Assembly: GCA_021307325.1 (NCBI GenBank)
Contig: CP089931.1
Coordinates: 458,979-522,978, forward strand
DNA from: Peptoniphilus sp. GNH
GTDB lineage: Bacteria > Bacillota > Clostridia > Tissierellales > Peptoniphilaceae
Direction: 5' to 3'
Length of the DNA: 64,000 bases
The position numbers and the translations under genes were made by a program. Position 1 is the first letter of the stretch; every line of letters begins with the position of its first letter. The notes under the pieces were generated by a model. It saw only the letters and a list, made by a program, of their open reading frames with translations, was not told the origin of the DNA and did not search any database. Positions 36,706 to 46,459 of this stretch are shown here, piece by piece.

Positions 36706-38475
36706 ATGGCAGAAAGAACATTGGGTTGGATACAAAATCCATCAAGTTTTGAAAATTTAAAAAATGTAGTTTCTGTTTTTGATAAAAATACTGATATATA
36801 TAAGGAAATATTAAATACTAAACTTCCTAAATTAGTAAAAGATTTAGATTTACAAAATAAACTCATTTCAGAAATGAAAAAAGATCCACTTGAAATGGAC
36901 TATGTTTTATTAAAAGGTCATGGTATAAAATCAGGTCAGAAAAGATCCGATGCAGCGTGTAGTGGTATTGTTCAAGCTGCCATTACAACACAAGGCGGTA
37001 GGGCTTATACAGACGATTGGACTGCTGATGGATTTTTAAGATGGGGAATATCCATAGGACTTTTAGATTATGATACAGAAAATGATACAGTTTCTATAAC
37101 AAAACTAGGAGAAAAGTTTGTAAAATCTAATTCTGAAGATTCAGATAAAGAAATACTAATTTCAGCCTTTTTGTCATACCCACCAGCCGTAAGAATTTTA
37201 ACTTTATTGGAAAGTGGAGACCATTTAACAAAATTTGAGCTTGGTAAGCAATTAGGTGGACTTGGAGAAGCTGGTTTTACATCAATTCCTCAAGATTTAT
37301 ATATTCAAGCAATAGAACTTGCTTCTGAAACAGATAAAGCAAGTATTCGATCAAACACAGAGGGATCAGCTGATAAATATGCCAGAATGATTTCAGGATG
37401 GTTATCTAAGGTTGGTTTAGTTCAAAGAGTTGAAAAAGAAGTTTCAACAAAAATTGGAAATGTTGAATACATGGTAAATATAGGTCATTCCTTTAGAATT
37501 ACTTTGAATGGTATAAAAGAACTTAAAAGAGCAAGGGGATTATCTTCATATCCAAAGACTGATAAAATTGTTTATTGGCAAATGCTAGCAACCAAGGGTA
37601 AAGATAGAGATTATATTAGAAACAGACGTGGATATATAATCAAAGCTATCAACAACAGAGAAAGAAATTTAGAAGGCATTAAGGCTTATTTAATGGAAAA
37701 TAATATTGATGAAAGTATTACAACTATAGAAGACGAACTAAAAGTTCTTAAAGCAATGGGTCTTTCACTTAAACATAGTAGGAATGGCTATGTAATTGAT
37801 GATAACATTATAAAATTAGAAATACCTAGAACTAAGATTTCTAAGACAAATATACTAGAATTAAAGGATAAAGTAAGAGATAAATTAAAATATGTTGACC
37901 ACAGATATCTTGCGCTAATTGATTTAGCTTATGACGGAACTGCCAATAGAGATTTTGAGATTCAAACAATAGACCTTTTAATTAATGAACTTAAGTTTAA
38001 AGGGGTTCGTCTAGGAGAAAGCAGAAAACCAGATGGAATTATATCTTATAATATTAATGGCGTAATTATAGATAACAAGGCTTATTCTACGGGTTATAAT
38101 CTACCAATTAATCAAGCAGATGAAATGATTAGATATATCGAAGAAAATCAAACTAGAGATGAAAAAATAAATTCAAATAAATGGTGGGAAAGCTTTGATG
38201 AAAAAGTTAAGGATTTCAACTATTTATTTGTATCATCTTTCTTTAAGGGAAACTTTAAGAATAATTTGAAACATATAGCCAATAGAACTGGTGTAAATGG
38301 TGGAGCTATTAATGTAGAAAATTTATTATATTTTGCAGAAGAATTAAAAGCTGGAAGAATATCTTATCTTGACTCATTTAAAATGTATAACAATGATGAA
38401 ATATATTTAGGAGATATTAGTGACTATAGTTATGTTAAATTTGCTGCAGAAGAAGAAGGCGAATATTTAACATAA
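36706..38475 (+). CDS. Type IIS restriction endonuclease, FokI homologue
   Basis: A 589-residue protein of FokI length. Residues about 4-40 (ERTLGWIQNPSSFENLK), 160-185 (VRILTLLESGDHLTKFELGKQLG) and others match the FokI DNA-recognition domain. The C-terminal nuclease domain has SRKPDG with Asp443 and VIIDNKAY with Asp456 and Lys458, the FokI PD-DxK site, followed by NLPINQADEMIRYIEENQTR. FokI recognises GGATG and cuts 9/13 bases away as a dimer; this homologue probably reads the same or a similar site, which must be tested. AGGAGG precedes the ATG. Confidence 0.93.
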   Translation: MAERTLGWIQNPSSFENLKNVVSVFDKNTDIYKEILNTKLPKLVKDLDLQNKLISEMKKDPLEMDYVLLKGHGIKSGQKRSDAACSGIVQAAITTQGGRAYTDDWTADGFLRWGISIGLLDYDTENDTVSITKLGEKFVKSNSEDSDKEILISAFLSYPPAVRILTLLESGDHLTKFELGKQLGGLGEAGFTSIPQDLYIQAIELASETDKASIRSNTEGSADKYARMISGWLSKVGLVQRVEKEVSTKIGNVEYMVNIGHSFRITLNGIKELKRARGLSSYPKTDKIVYWQMLATKGKDRDYIRNRRGYIIKAINNRERNLEGIKAYLMENNIDESITTIEDELKVLKAMGLSLKHSRNGYVIDDNIIKLEIPRTKISKTNILELKDKVRDKLKYVDHRYLALIDLAYDGTANRDFEIQTIDLLINELKFKGVRLGESRKPDGIISYNINGVIIDNKAYSTGYNLPINQADEMIRYIEENQTRDEKINSNKWWESFDEKVKDFNYLFVSSFFKGNFKNNLKHIANRTGVNGGAINVENLLYFAEELKAGRISYLDSFKMYNNDEIYLGDISDYSYVKFAAEEEGEYLT

Positions 38476-38540
38476 TATGCATATAAATTTTTCTCATTTA
38501 AATATTTTACTAAAAATGATTAATAGATAGGAGTAGTTCA

Positions 38541-40226
38541 ATGAGACTAGAAAAAATAAATATTAGGCACTATAGATCAATTGAGAATATAAGTATAATA
38601 ATGCCCAAGAATAAACCGCTAATTTTATTCGGACCTAACAATGCTGGTAAATCTAATATATTATCCGCTTTTGATAGAATTTTAGGAGAAAGGTATCCCA
38701 CATTTATTGATGTAGAAAATTCTGATTATTTTATGCGTGATAAAAACAAAAATCCTACAATTGACATTGGCGTTAAATTTGATTCATCATATCACGTTGA
38801 TAATTATAATTCGTATAGTTCCATATTCTTAACTTATGGGGTTGATGGAAAAATCAATGAAAATTTGATCCATGATGGAAACATGAAAAAACTTTATATT
38901 AGCAATGATACAAGAGGGAGTTTTCAATCTTTTTTGTTAGATGCTAATAGGAATACTAGTTTTCACTTTAATTATTCTAATAAATATTCTTTATTAAGTA
39001 AATTTAATAAGAGCCTTCATGATTCATTAACGGATGATGACAAAAAAGAACTAAGTCATTCTTTTGAAAATATAAAAAGTGTATTTGAGAATAAAGCACA
39101 GTTCTCTAATATGTTTACTATATTTAAAGATTCAATTGAAGAATCAGTTAAAGGATTCATACACCATTTAGAAGCAGATTTTTCTGCTTACGATCCTAAT
39201 AATTTTGCAAAATCTTTGAGAATAAATGCATTCGAAAATTCAGAAGTAAGATCGTTTGATGAATTTGGAACAGGCGAGCAACAAATTCTTGTAATGGCTT
39301 TTGCAAAGGCTTATATGGAAGCTTTTAAAGGAAGGAATTTCCTTTTTATTTTAGAAGAACCAGAAGCAAATCTGCATCCATTAGCCCAAAAGTGGTTAAA
39401 GAAATATATTTATGATTTATGTGAGTCTGGTTTGCAAATTATAATTTCAACTCATTCACCAAATTTTATAAATCCTTCAAATTTGGAGGGGTTGGTTAGA
39501 GTATATAAAGATGAAGGTGTAACTAAAACTATCCAGCTTGACTCATCTAAATTAAAGCAAGTTTTAATAGAAACTGGGATAGATGAAAATAGAATTTCGT
39601 CCAATAATTTAGGCGACTACTTTGACTTAAGGCTATATTCAGAACAACTAGAAGGTATGTTTGCAGATACTATAATCTTAGTTGAAGGATTAACTGAAAA
39701 ATTATCCATTCCAATTTGGTTAGAAAGAAAAAAATACTTTTTGTCAGCTAATGGAATTGAAATTATTAATTGTATGGGTAAAGCAAATATTCCAACACTA
39801 TATAGGCTATATAAATCATTTGGATACCGTTGTATTTGTGTATTTGATGGAGATATCAACAAAACAAACCTTAAAGAAAGAAAAAACAATCTGCTGGAAG
39901 ATGTATTAGAAGATTTCGAAGAAGCTAAAATATATACAGAAGACAAAAAAGAATATTATTATGTTATTACTGGATCCGATTATATATGTTTTGGAAAAGA
40001 TTATGAAACAGCTATAATGAATCAAATAGGCAAAGATTGTTATATGAAATTAGAAAATGAGGCTAAAGCTTATAATATAGAAAATAAACAAGGGATAGCA
40101 AAATATATCGCTAAAAACTCAAGTCATATACCTATAGCAATTGATAAACTGATAGAGGTATTATTCCCTAATATGAATGAAGAAAATAACGAAGATTACT
40201 GTTTTGATGATGAAATACCATTTTAA
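38541..40226 (+). CDS. OLD-family nuclease (AAA ATPase plus TOPRIM domain)
   Basis: A 561-residue protein. The SMC-like ATPase part has Walker A GPNNAGKSN (31-39), a signature-like FGTGEQQILVMAFAKAY, Walker B FILEEPEANLHP (269-280) and the D/H loop STHSPNFINP. The TOPRIM nuclease part has LVEGLTEK (380-387, catalytic Glu382) and FDGDIN (435-440). Class 1 OLD proteins act alone as nucleases; GajA of Gabija needs GajB, not seen here. It is probably an additional anti-phage gene. AGGAG precedes the ATG; 65 bases separate it from the FokI homologue, so it may share its transcript. Confidence 0.9.
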   Translation: MRLEKINIRHYRSIENISIIMPKNKPLILFGPNNAGKSNILSAFDRILGERYPTFIDVENSDYFMRDKNKNPTIDIGVKFDSSYHVDNYNSYSSIFLTYGVDGKINENLIHDGNMKKLYISNDTRGSFQSFLLDANRNTSFHFNYSNKYSLLSKFNKSLHDSLTDDDKKELSHSFENIKSVFENKAQFSNMFTIFKDSIEESVKGFIHHLEADFSAYDPNNFAKSLRINAFENSEVRSFDEFGTGEQQILVMAFAKAYMEAFKGRNFLFILEEPEANLHPLAQKWLKKYIYDLCESGLQIIISTHSPNFINPSNLEGLVRVYKDEGVTKTIQLDSSKLKQVLIETGIDENRISSNNLGDYFDLRLYSEQLEGMFADTIILVEGLTEKLSIPIWLERKKYFLSANGIEIINCMGKANIPTLYRLYKSFGYRCICVFDGDINKTNLKERKNNLLEDVLEDFEEAKIYTEDKKEYYYVITGSDYICFGKDYETAIMNQIGKDCYMKLENEAKAYNIENKQGIAKYIAKNSSHIPIAIDKLIEVLFPNMNEENNEDYCFDDEIPF

Positions 40227-40258
40227 CAGATGTTTCATAAATTTATTTTATAATATAA

Positions 40259-40290
40259 ACGGGCTATAAGTGTTCAAACTTATAGCCCGT
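40259..40290. terminator. Hairpin after the OLD-family gene
   Basis: Perfect stem ACGGGCTATAAGT / ACTTATAGCCCGT with loop GTTCAA (40259-40271 and 40278-40290). Little T-tract on either side; may act with Rho or as a bidirectional stop. Confidence 0.65.
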
Positions 40291-40330
40291 TTACGTGCCA
40301 CTTAAAGACTCTTTGATTCAGTTTTTCTAA

Positions 40331-40378
40331 AATCCCTAATTCAATGAGCCTTAATTCCCCCTTATTATTTTTTATTGG
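40331..40378 (-). repeat. Right inverted terminal repeat of the accessory island
   Basis: Reverse complement reads CCAATAAAAAATAATAAGGGGG then AATTAAGGCTCATTG and AATTAGGGATTTT, matching the left copy at 27588-27632. The remaining gap to ftsY (40379-40508) contains no gene but a perfect tandem AATGAAGTCAT x2 (40449-40470) and an AATTACAA (40426-40433) that also occurs just outside the left repeat (27582-27589). Confidence 0.6.
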
Positions 40379-40504
40379 CAAGATTCGCAGCCATTAAAAG
40401 CAAAACTCTTAACACAATTCACTCCAATTACAAAAATAGCGATAAAAAAATGAAGTCATAATGAAGTCATCAAAAAAATGCCCTTTAAAATCGCTTATAA
40501 CGAG

Positions 40505-40557
40505 TTAAAAAAGACTTATCCAGACTCATTTTTTGTGAGTCTAGATAAGCCTTTTTT
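40505..40557 (-). terminator. ftsY terminator
   Basis: Long stem, minus strand GGCTTATCTAGACTCA / TGAGTCTGGATAAGTC, loop of A, then TTTTTTAA. It overlaps the end of ftsY and marks the chromosomal flank of the island. Confidence 0.85.
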
Positions 40558-41902
40558 AATCGAAAATTGCCTCTATGAATTCTTCAGTTTTGAAATCTTG
40601 AAGATCGTCTATGCCTTCGCCAACTCCAATAAGTTTTATTGGTATCTTATGGTGCCCTTGTAGGCCTAAAACTACTCCTCCCTTGGCTGTTCCATCTAGC
40701 TTAGTAAGGGCTATTGCACTTATATCTGCCACTTCTTTAAAGGTCTTTGCTTGTATTATTGCGTTTTGTCCAGTCGTGGCATCTAGCACAAGAATAGTTT
40801 CTCTAGTAGCTTGCGGAAATTCTCTTTCAATTATTCTATTTATTTTTTCAAGTTCTTGCATTAGATTGTTCTTGTTGTGCAATCTTCCTGCAGTGTCACA
40901 AATCAATACATCCACTTTTCTTGATTTAGCTGCAGATATTCCATCATAAATGACAGATGCTGGATCTGAGCCTTCTTTATTGGCAATTATATCAACCCCG
41001 ACTCTGTCAGCCCATGTTTTTAATTGATCTATTGCGGCAGCTCTAAAGGTATCTGCTGCAACTAGAGCAACTTTTTTACCCTTCTTTTTTAATTTATTTG
41101 CCAATTTCCCTATGGTTGTGGTCTTCCCTACTCCATTTACTCCTATTACTAATATAAGAGCTGGGCTTGGTTCAAGTTTTAATTCATTACTCTTGTCGCA
41201 AGACTCCATAAATTTTTTCATTTCATCTTTTAAAAGAGGTATTACCATTTGAGGATCATTCACTTTTTCATTTATTATTCTTTGCCTCAAGTTGTCGACC
41301 AGCTCCATAGTAGTTTCCATGCCTATATCTGCCGAAATCAATATGTCTTCGATTTCTTCCAAAAGCTCATCATCAATCTTTACATAGGCTCCCAAAACTG
41401 TATTTAATTTTATGGATAAATCTCTTCTCGTCTTAGAAAGTCCCTGTTTAAGCCTTTCAAAGATTCCCAGCTTTTTGGGTTCTTCAATTTCTTCTTGTAA
41501 ATTCTCAATTTTCTCTTCGGACGTTGAGGAAGTTTCTTCATCTGCTTTAGCATCTTCTTGTAAAAAATCTTCTTCTTTTAGATCTTGGCAATCTTTTTCT
41601 TCTTTATTTTCTTCATCTTCTTCATCGTCTTCATCTTCCAAGATTTCAAGATGTTCTTCTATTTTTTCTTCTTCATTTTGGAAATCAAATTTATCATCTT
41701 CTACTTTTTCATTTGAACTTGTTTTATCATTTTCATTTTCAAAAGATTCTTCTTCCTTAAAAATTTCTAAATTTTCATTTGGATATTCAAGACTTTCATT
41801 TTCAAATTCTTCTGAATCTTTATAATCTTTTTCATATGCTTCAAAATCGGCATTGTTTTCGTTCTTATTTTTATTTTTAAAGTTTTTAAACCACTTAAAC
41901 AT
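40556..41902 (-). CDS. ftsY: Signal recognition particle receptor FtsY
   Basis: A 448-residue FtsY. The first 143 residues are a very acidic, low-complexity A domain that can contact lipids and the translocon. The N-G domain follows: helical bundle from about 145, GTPase P-loop GVNGVGKTTT (254-263), DTFRAAAIDQL, DTAGR and TKLDGTAKGG. It receives the SRP-ribosome complex at the membrane. It follows smc by eight bases; smc-ftsY is a common Firmicute pair. Confidence 0.96.
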   Translation of the reverse strand: MFKWFKNFKNKNKNENNADFEAYEKDYKDSEEFENESLEYPNENLEIFKEEESFENENDKTSSNEKVEDDKFDFQNEEEKIEEHLEILEDEDDEEDEENKEEKDCQDLKEEDFLQEDAKADEETSSTSEEKIENLQEEIEEPKKLGIFERLKQGLSKTRRDLSIKLNTVLGAYVKIDDELLEEIEDILISADIGMETTMELVDNLRQRIINEKVNDPQMVIPLLKDEMKKFMESCDKSNELKLEPSPALILVIGVNGVGKTTTIGKLANKLKKKGKKVALVAADTFRAAAIDQLKTWADRVGVDIIANKEGSDPASVIYDGISAAKSRKVDVLICDTAGRLHNKNNLMQELEKINRIIEREFPQATRETILVLDATTGQNAIIQAKTFKEVADISAIALTKLDGTAKGGVVLGLQGHHKIPIKLIGVGEGIDDLQDFKTEEFIEAIFD

Positions 41903-41910
41903 ACTCTCTC

Positions 41911-44900
41911 CTATTCAACTGCAACTGTTACAATCTTACTTATGCCTTTTTCTTCCATAGTTACTCCATAAAGTACCTCTGCGATTTTCATAGAGGTCTT
42001 TCTGTGAGTTATCATTATAAATTGTATATCTTCTATGGTTTTTAAATAATCTATATATCTATAAATATTTGCATCATCAAGTGCCGCATCAATCTCATCT
42101 AGAATGCAGAATGGAGCTGGTCTTGTTTTTAAAAGAGCAAACAAAAGGGCTACAGCTGTAAGAGATCTTTCTCCTCCTGATAATAAAGATAGAGACTGAA
42201 ATCTCTTTCCTGGTGGCTGAGCTTTTATTTCTATGCCTGCCTCTAAAATATCTCCCTCTTCCAAACTTACTTCGGCCTTTCCTCCCTTAAATAAAATAGA
42301 GAACACTTCTTTAAAATGCCCATTTATTTCTTCAAAAGATTTTTTAAATTCCTTTGTCATCTGAGCATCTAAATCTTTTATTATTTTCTCTATTTTTTCC
42401 TTGGCTAGATTGAGGTCATTCATTTGATTTTCTGTAAATTCCAATCTTGCTAGAACCTCTTCATGGTCTTTTATGCTAGATAGATTTACATCACCTATGG
42501 CCTTCAAATTATCTTTTAAAATTTTTATATCTTTGTTAGTCGGATTTATATCAGGGTTTATTTCAAATGCAAAGTCTGAAAGATCATAATCATTTATCAG
42601 CCTTTGTCTTTCCATTTCTACAATGCCCTCTAATCTCGAAATCTCCGACTTGTTTTTATCCAAAATATTCTCTTGCTTATATATCTTTTCAAGAAGGAGA
42701 TTTATGTCTTCCTGAAGTTTATCAATTTCAATTTGCTTTTCGCTCTTTTTTATTTTAAAATTCTCGAAATTTTTATCTAAATCAGATGACAAGATTTTGC
42801 CTTCTTCATAGCTTTTTTCAAGCTCTCTTAGCTTGTTTTCCAAGTCTTTTTTTTGATTTGAAAGATTTTCACTCGATTTCTTTAACTCAGCAAGTTTCTT
42901 TTCCAAGTTGCCTATATCAGATTTTTTGCCTTCTAACTCCCTCTTAGAATTTTCGAGTTCATTTGATAATTTAAGCCTATCCAGCTCTAAAAATTTCAAG
43001 TTTTCAGAAAAATTCTTCTGTTCTCTTTCAAGCTCTTCTATGTCATTTTTATTGCTAGATGTTTTGCTGTCTAATTCAGATATATTATTTTCTAAATCAC
43101 TTAACTTTTCTAGAAGCTCCTGATTCTCCAACTTATCCCTTGAAAGTGAATCCTCTATGTTCGCAATTTCTTCTTTTAACTTATTTTTTTCCTCTATATT
43201 TTTTTCTCTTGTAAAACTTAATTTTTGGTACTTGGAAATGAGCAAATCCAGTTCTCTTTTTAGAGTATCTGCCTGAAGAGTGTTTTCTTCTAAAAGTAAT
43301 TTACAACTTTTCATCTGCTCATCTAATTCAACTATGTCTTTTTCACATTTTAGCTTAGAGCTTTCATAAGTTTTTAACTTCTCATTCAAGATGTCTATGT
43401 CTTTTTTTCTATTTATAATAGACATTGATGATTTCTGAATAGACCCTCCACTAAGAGAGCCACCTCTATTTATGCTTTCACCCTCCAAACTTACTATCCT
43501 ATAAGCATTATTTAAGCGCTTATCCAAATCCAGGGCATCCTTATAAGTTTTTACAACTAAAATATTTGACAGTAAGTTTGAAAAAATATTGTCTACTGAC
43601 TTATCGCATTCTATTAGATCATAGGCAGTGCCCAAAAAACTTGCATTATTAAATCCGCTTAATTTTGGTGATGGTTTTGCCTTTATTCTATCTATTGGTA
43701 GCAAGGTAATCCTTCCCATTTTTTTGTCTTTCAAGTATTTAAATATCTTTGACGATGTGCTTGTAGATTTTATTATTATGTTTTGCACTCCAAATCCAAG
43801 CGCTATATTTATGGCCTGCTCATATTCTTTTCTTGTTGAAAAATTTTCTCCCAAAGGCCCCAGTACTTCTCTTTCAAAAAGATTATCCTTTTTTACAGCC
43901 TTCATAAAAGATTTTACGCTTAGAGAATAGCCATCGTAATTTTCAGAAGAACTTTTTAAAATTTCGGCCTGACCTTTTGTTTTAGTGTATTCTAAAAGGA
44001 TACTTCTTTGTTTTGCCTCAATTTCACTTCTATTTTTTTCTAAGCTCTTTACTCTGCTTTCTAGCTCTAGTCTATTTGATTCAAGTTCTTGAAGTTTGTC
44101 CTCAGCATCTTTATGGCGATTTTTATAATCTTCCAAGACCCCTTGAGCATCGTGCCCTTCCTTCTCATAAAGAGTCATTTTTTCTATACTCTTTTTAAGA
44201 CGATCGGATTTATCCAATTTAATCGAGGATAAAAATTCAATCCTTGATTTGACCTTAGTAATATCTTCTATAAATCTGGCATATTCTTTAGAATTATCCT
44301 CTTTTAGCTCACGTGCCGACGAAATCTTTTGATTTATGCTAGAAAGAGAATCTGCTAATGCTCTTATTTTTTCATCTAATTTACTGATGTTATAAGACTT
44401 CTCTTCATAAATTGGCTTTAAGGTATTAGAATCCTTAGTTAAAAAAACAATTTTTGAATTTATATTTTCTGTCTTACTCGTGTTTTCTTCCTTTTGAAGG
44501 CTCGAAGTATTAATTTTTTCTTTTATTATGGCAATTTCTGCTTGAATCTTGTCCTCTCTGGATTTTGCTTCAAAGCGACTATAATTTAATTTTTCATAAT
44601 CACTTTCAAATAATTCAAAATTCTCCTTAGATTCTTCGAGTTTTTTTCTTTTTTCAGAAAGTTTAGACTTGTCCACTTTCGAACTTAAATCTAACTCATC
44701 TCTATCTTTTATTAAATTCAGAACTTTTTCTTGATAAGATTTCAACTTTTTAGAGGAAAGATGAAGGTCATATTCTTTTAGTTTTTCAAATATTTTCTTA
44801 TAGTCAAGCGCCTTTTCAGATTCGATTCTAAGATTTTCCTCTTGTAATCTTATCTCTCCTAAAATATCATCAAGTCTTTGCAGATTATCAACGGTTTTTT

Positions 44901-45444
44901 TCAAAGAGTTTTGAGCTTCTTTTTTCTTGGACTTGTATTTTGTAATACCTGCAGCCTCTTCAAAAATACCACGCCTATCTTCGCTCTTGTTGGATAGTAC
45001 GGATTCAATCTTACCTTGCCCTATTAAAGAATATCCCTCTCTGCCAATACCAGTATCCATAAAAAGGCTATGAATATCTTTTAGTCTGACTTTTTCTCCA
45101 TTGATTCTAAATTCACTTTCACCAGACCTGTACATTCTTCTTTTTATGCTGACTTCTTCAAATTCTATATTCAAACTTTTGTCGTGATTATCAAAGATTG
45201 CCTCAACTTCAGCAAAGCCCAAGGGTTTTTTATCCTTAGTCCCAGAAAATATTACATCCTCCATCTTGGAGCCTCTAAGATTTTTTACAGACTGTTCTCC
45301 CAAAACCCACATAATAGCATCTGTTATATTACTCTTTCCAGATCCATTGGGTCCTACAATGCCTGTTATCTCTTTTTTAAATTCAATTATTGTTTTTTTC
45401 GCAAAGGACTTAAATCCTTGAATTATAACTCTTTTTAAATACAT
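41911..45444 (-). CDS. smc: Chromosome segregation ATPase SMC
   Basis: A 1177-residue SMC of full length: N-terminal ATPase head with Walker A GPNGSGKSN (32-40), coiled coil, hinge (about 510-670, with the GxGxG-type GGSLSGGS nearby), second coiled coil and C-terminal head with signature LLSGGERSLTAVALLF and Walker B FCILDEIDAALDD. Forms the condensin complex with ScpA and ScpB, which are not in the window. It is upstream of ftsY and downstream of the radical SAM gene. Confidence 0.97.
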   Translation of the reverse strand: MYLKRVIIQGFKSFAKKTIIEFKKEITGIVGPNGSGKSNITDAIMWVLGEQSVKNLRGSKMEDVIFSGTKDKKPLGFAEVEAIFDNHDKSLNIEFEEVSIKRRMYRSGESEFRINGEKVRLKDIHSLFMDTGIGREGYSLIGQGKIESVLSNKSEDRRGIFEEAAGITKYKSKKKEAQNSLKKTVDNLQRLDDILGEIRLQEENLRIESEKALDYKKIFEKLKEYDLHLSSKKLKSYQEKVLNLIKDRDELDLSSKVDKSKLSEKRKKLEESKENFELFESDYEKLNYSRFEAKSREDKIQAEIAIIKEKINTSSLQKEENTSKTENINSKIVFLTKDSNTLKPIYEEKSYNISKLDEKIRALADSLSSINQKISSARELKEDNSKEYARFIEDITKVKSRIEFLSSIKLDKSDRLKKSIEKMTLYEKEGHDAQGVLEDYKNRHKDAEDKLQELESNRLELESRVKSLEKNRSEIEAKQRSILLEYTKTKGQAEILKSSSENYDGYSLSVKSFMKAVKKDNLFEREVLGPLGENFSTRKEYEQAINIALGFGVQNIIIKSTSTSSKIFKYLKDKKMGRITLLPIDRIKAKPSPKLSGFNNASFLGTAYDLIECDKSVDNIFSNLLSNILVVKTYKDALDLDKRLNNAYRIVSLEGESINRGGSLSGGSIQKSSMSIINRKKDIDILNEKLKTYESSKLKCEKDIVELDEQMKSCKLLLEENTLQADTLKRELDLLISKYQKLSFTREKNIEEKNKLKEEIANIEDSLSRDKLENQELLEKLSDLENNISELDSKTSSNKNDIEELEREQKNFSENLKFLELDRLKLSNELENSKRELEGKKSDIGNLEKKLAELKKSSENLSNQKKDLENKLRELEKSYEEGKILSSDLDKNFENFKIKKSEKQIEIDKLQEDINLLLEKIYKQENILDKNKSEISRLEGIVEMERQRLINDYDLSDFAFEINPDINPTNKDIKILKDNLKAIGDVNLSSIKDHEEVLARLEFTENQMNDLNLAKEKIEKIIKDLDAQMTKEFKKSFEEINGHFKEVFSILFKGGKAEVSLEEGDILEAGIEIKAQPPGKRFQSLSLLSGGERSLTAVALLFALLKTRPAPFCILDEIDAALDDANIYRYIDYLKTIEDIQFIMITHRKTSMKIAEVLYGVTMEEKGISKIVTVAVE

Positions 45445-45451
45445 TTCTCAC

Positions 45452-46459
45452 TCATATAATTATTTTTTCGCCATTTATAAGTAAAATTCCACTGTCTAAA
45501 TTTTTTAATCTCAATTTAATTTCTTTTGCTCCCAAGGCTTCACAAACCTTTTGTTTATTTATTCCCTTGTTGCCTGCAATATATGAAATATTCCTGCCGT
45601 TAGCTTCTATAGTTATGCTTTCTCCAAAAGATCCTCTATACTTAGTCAATTTATCTATAATTAATTTTTCTTCAACCAACTGTCTAAAGGATGGATGAAA
45701 GGGTCCCGCTACAAGATCTCCGTCAAAATTTATATTTTCCGTAGGCTGAAGGCCTATTCTTATTACATCTATGTTATTTTCTCTGTAAATTTTTAAAAGG
45801 TCCTTTGATACGTCTATGGCAGATTCCAAACAAAGAGGTTTATAGACTCCACTTTTATACATCTTTTCAAGCCTTGTGTTTTTAACAACCAAAGTAGGAT
45901 AAATCCTCACCATGCTAGGACCTATCTTCACAAATTCTTCAGCCGTATGTATAGACTTTGTGTAAGTGTCTCCAGGTAGACCTATCATTTGTTGAAGTCC
46001 CAAATTAAAATCCCATTTTTTTATCAAATCTGATGAAGTATACACACATTCAGGGTCATGACCCCTGTTTGAAAGTTTCAAAACCTCAATATCCAAAGAC
46101 TGGACTCCAAGTTCAATAGTTTTAACTCCATTTTCTTTAAGTTCTTCTAAAATTTTTTCGTCTATGCAATCTGGCCTTGTAGATATCCTCACTTCAGAAA
46201 TCAATCCCTCATCTATAAGGCTCTTGGCTTCTGTCAAAAGTTTGCTTCTAAGACTTGGGTTTATAGCAGTAAAAGACCCGCCATAAAATGCAAGTTCCGC
46301 TGGATTTTTAATCTTAAAATAAGAAATATTTTCAAGCACAGTTTCTTTTAGAGATTCTCCAGTAAATTCTATCCCTGTTATCTCATTTTGATTACAAAAC
46401 ACGCATCCCACAGGGCAACCCACATGAGGAACAAAGTATGGAATTATATATTTTTTCAT
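45452..46459 (-). CDS. Radical SAM protein, Elp3-like domain
   Basis: A 335-residue radical SAM enzyme with the CX3CX2C cluster motif VGCPVGCVFCNQ (Cys15, Cys19, Cys22), AFYGGSFTAI and GVQSLD, the Elp3/MiaB-like barrel elements. It lacks the acetyltransferase domain of Elp3. Families of this kind next to rnc and smc are common in Firmicutes and are annotated only as Elp3-like or as possible tRNA-modifying enzymes. The substrate is not known. Overlaps rnc by four bases. Confidence 0.85.
   Translation of the reverse strand: MKKYIIPYFVPHVGCPVGCVFCNQNEITGIEFTGESLKETVLENISYFKIKNPAELAFYGGSFTAINPSLRSKLLTEAKSLIDEGLISEVRISTRPDCIDEKILEELKENGVKTIELGVQSLDIEVLKLSNRGHDPECVYTSSDLIKKWDFNLGLQQMIGLPGDTYTKSIHTAEEFVKIGPSMVRIYPTLVVKNTRLEKMYKSGVYKPLCLESAIDVSKDLLKIYRENNIDVIRIGLQPTENINFDGDLVAGPFHPSFRQLVEEKLIIDKLTKYRGSFGESITIEANGRNISYIAGNKGINKQKVCEALGAKEIKLRLKNLDSGILLINGEKIII

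Noticed and set aside
38541-40226. Gabija GajA
   Set aside because: Domain layout fits, but no GajB-type UvrD helicase gene follows; the next sequence is a terminator hairpin and the island end.
40441-40500. Remnant gene right of the island
   Set aside because: Only short frames without ribosome sites are present between the right inverted repeat and the ftsY terminator.
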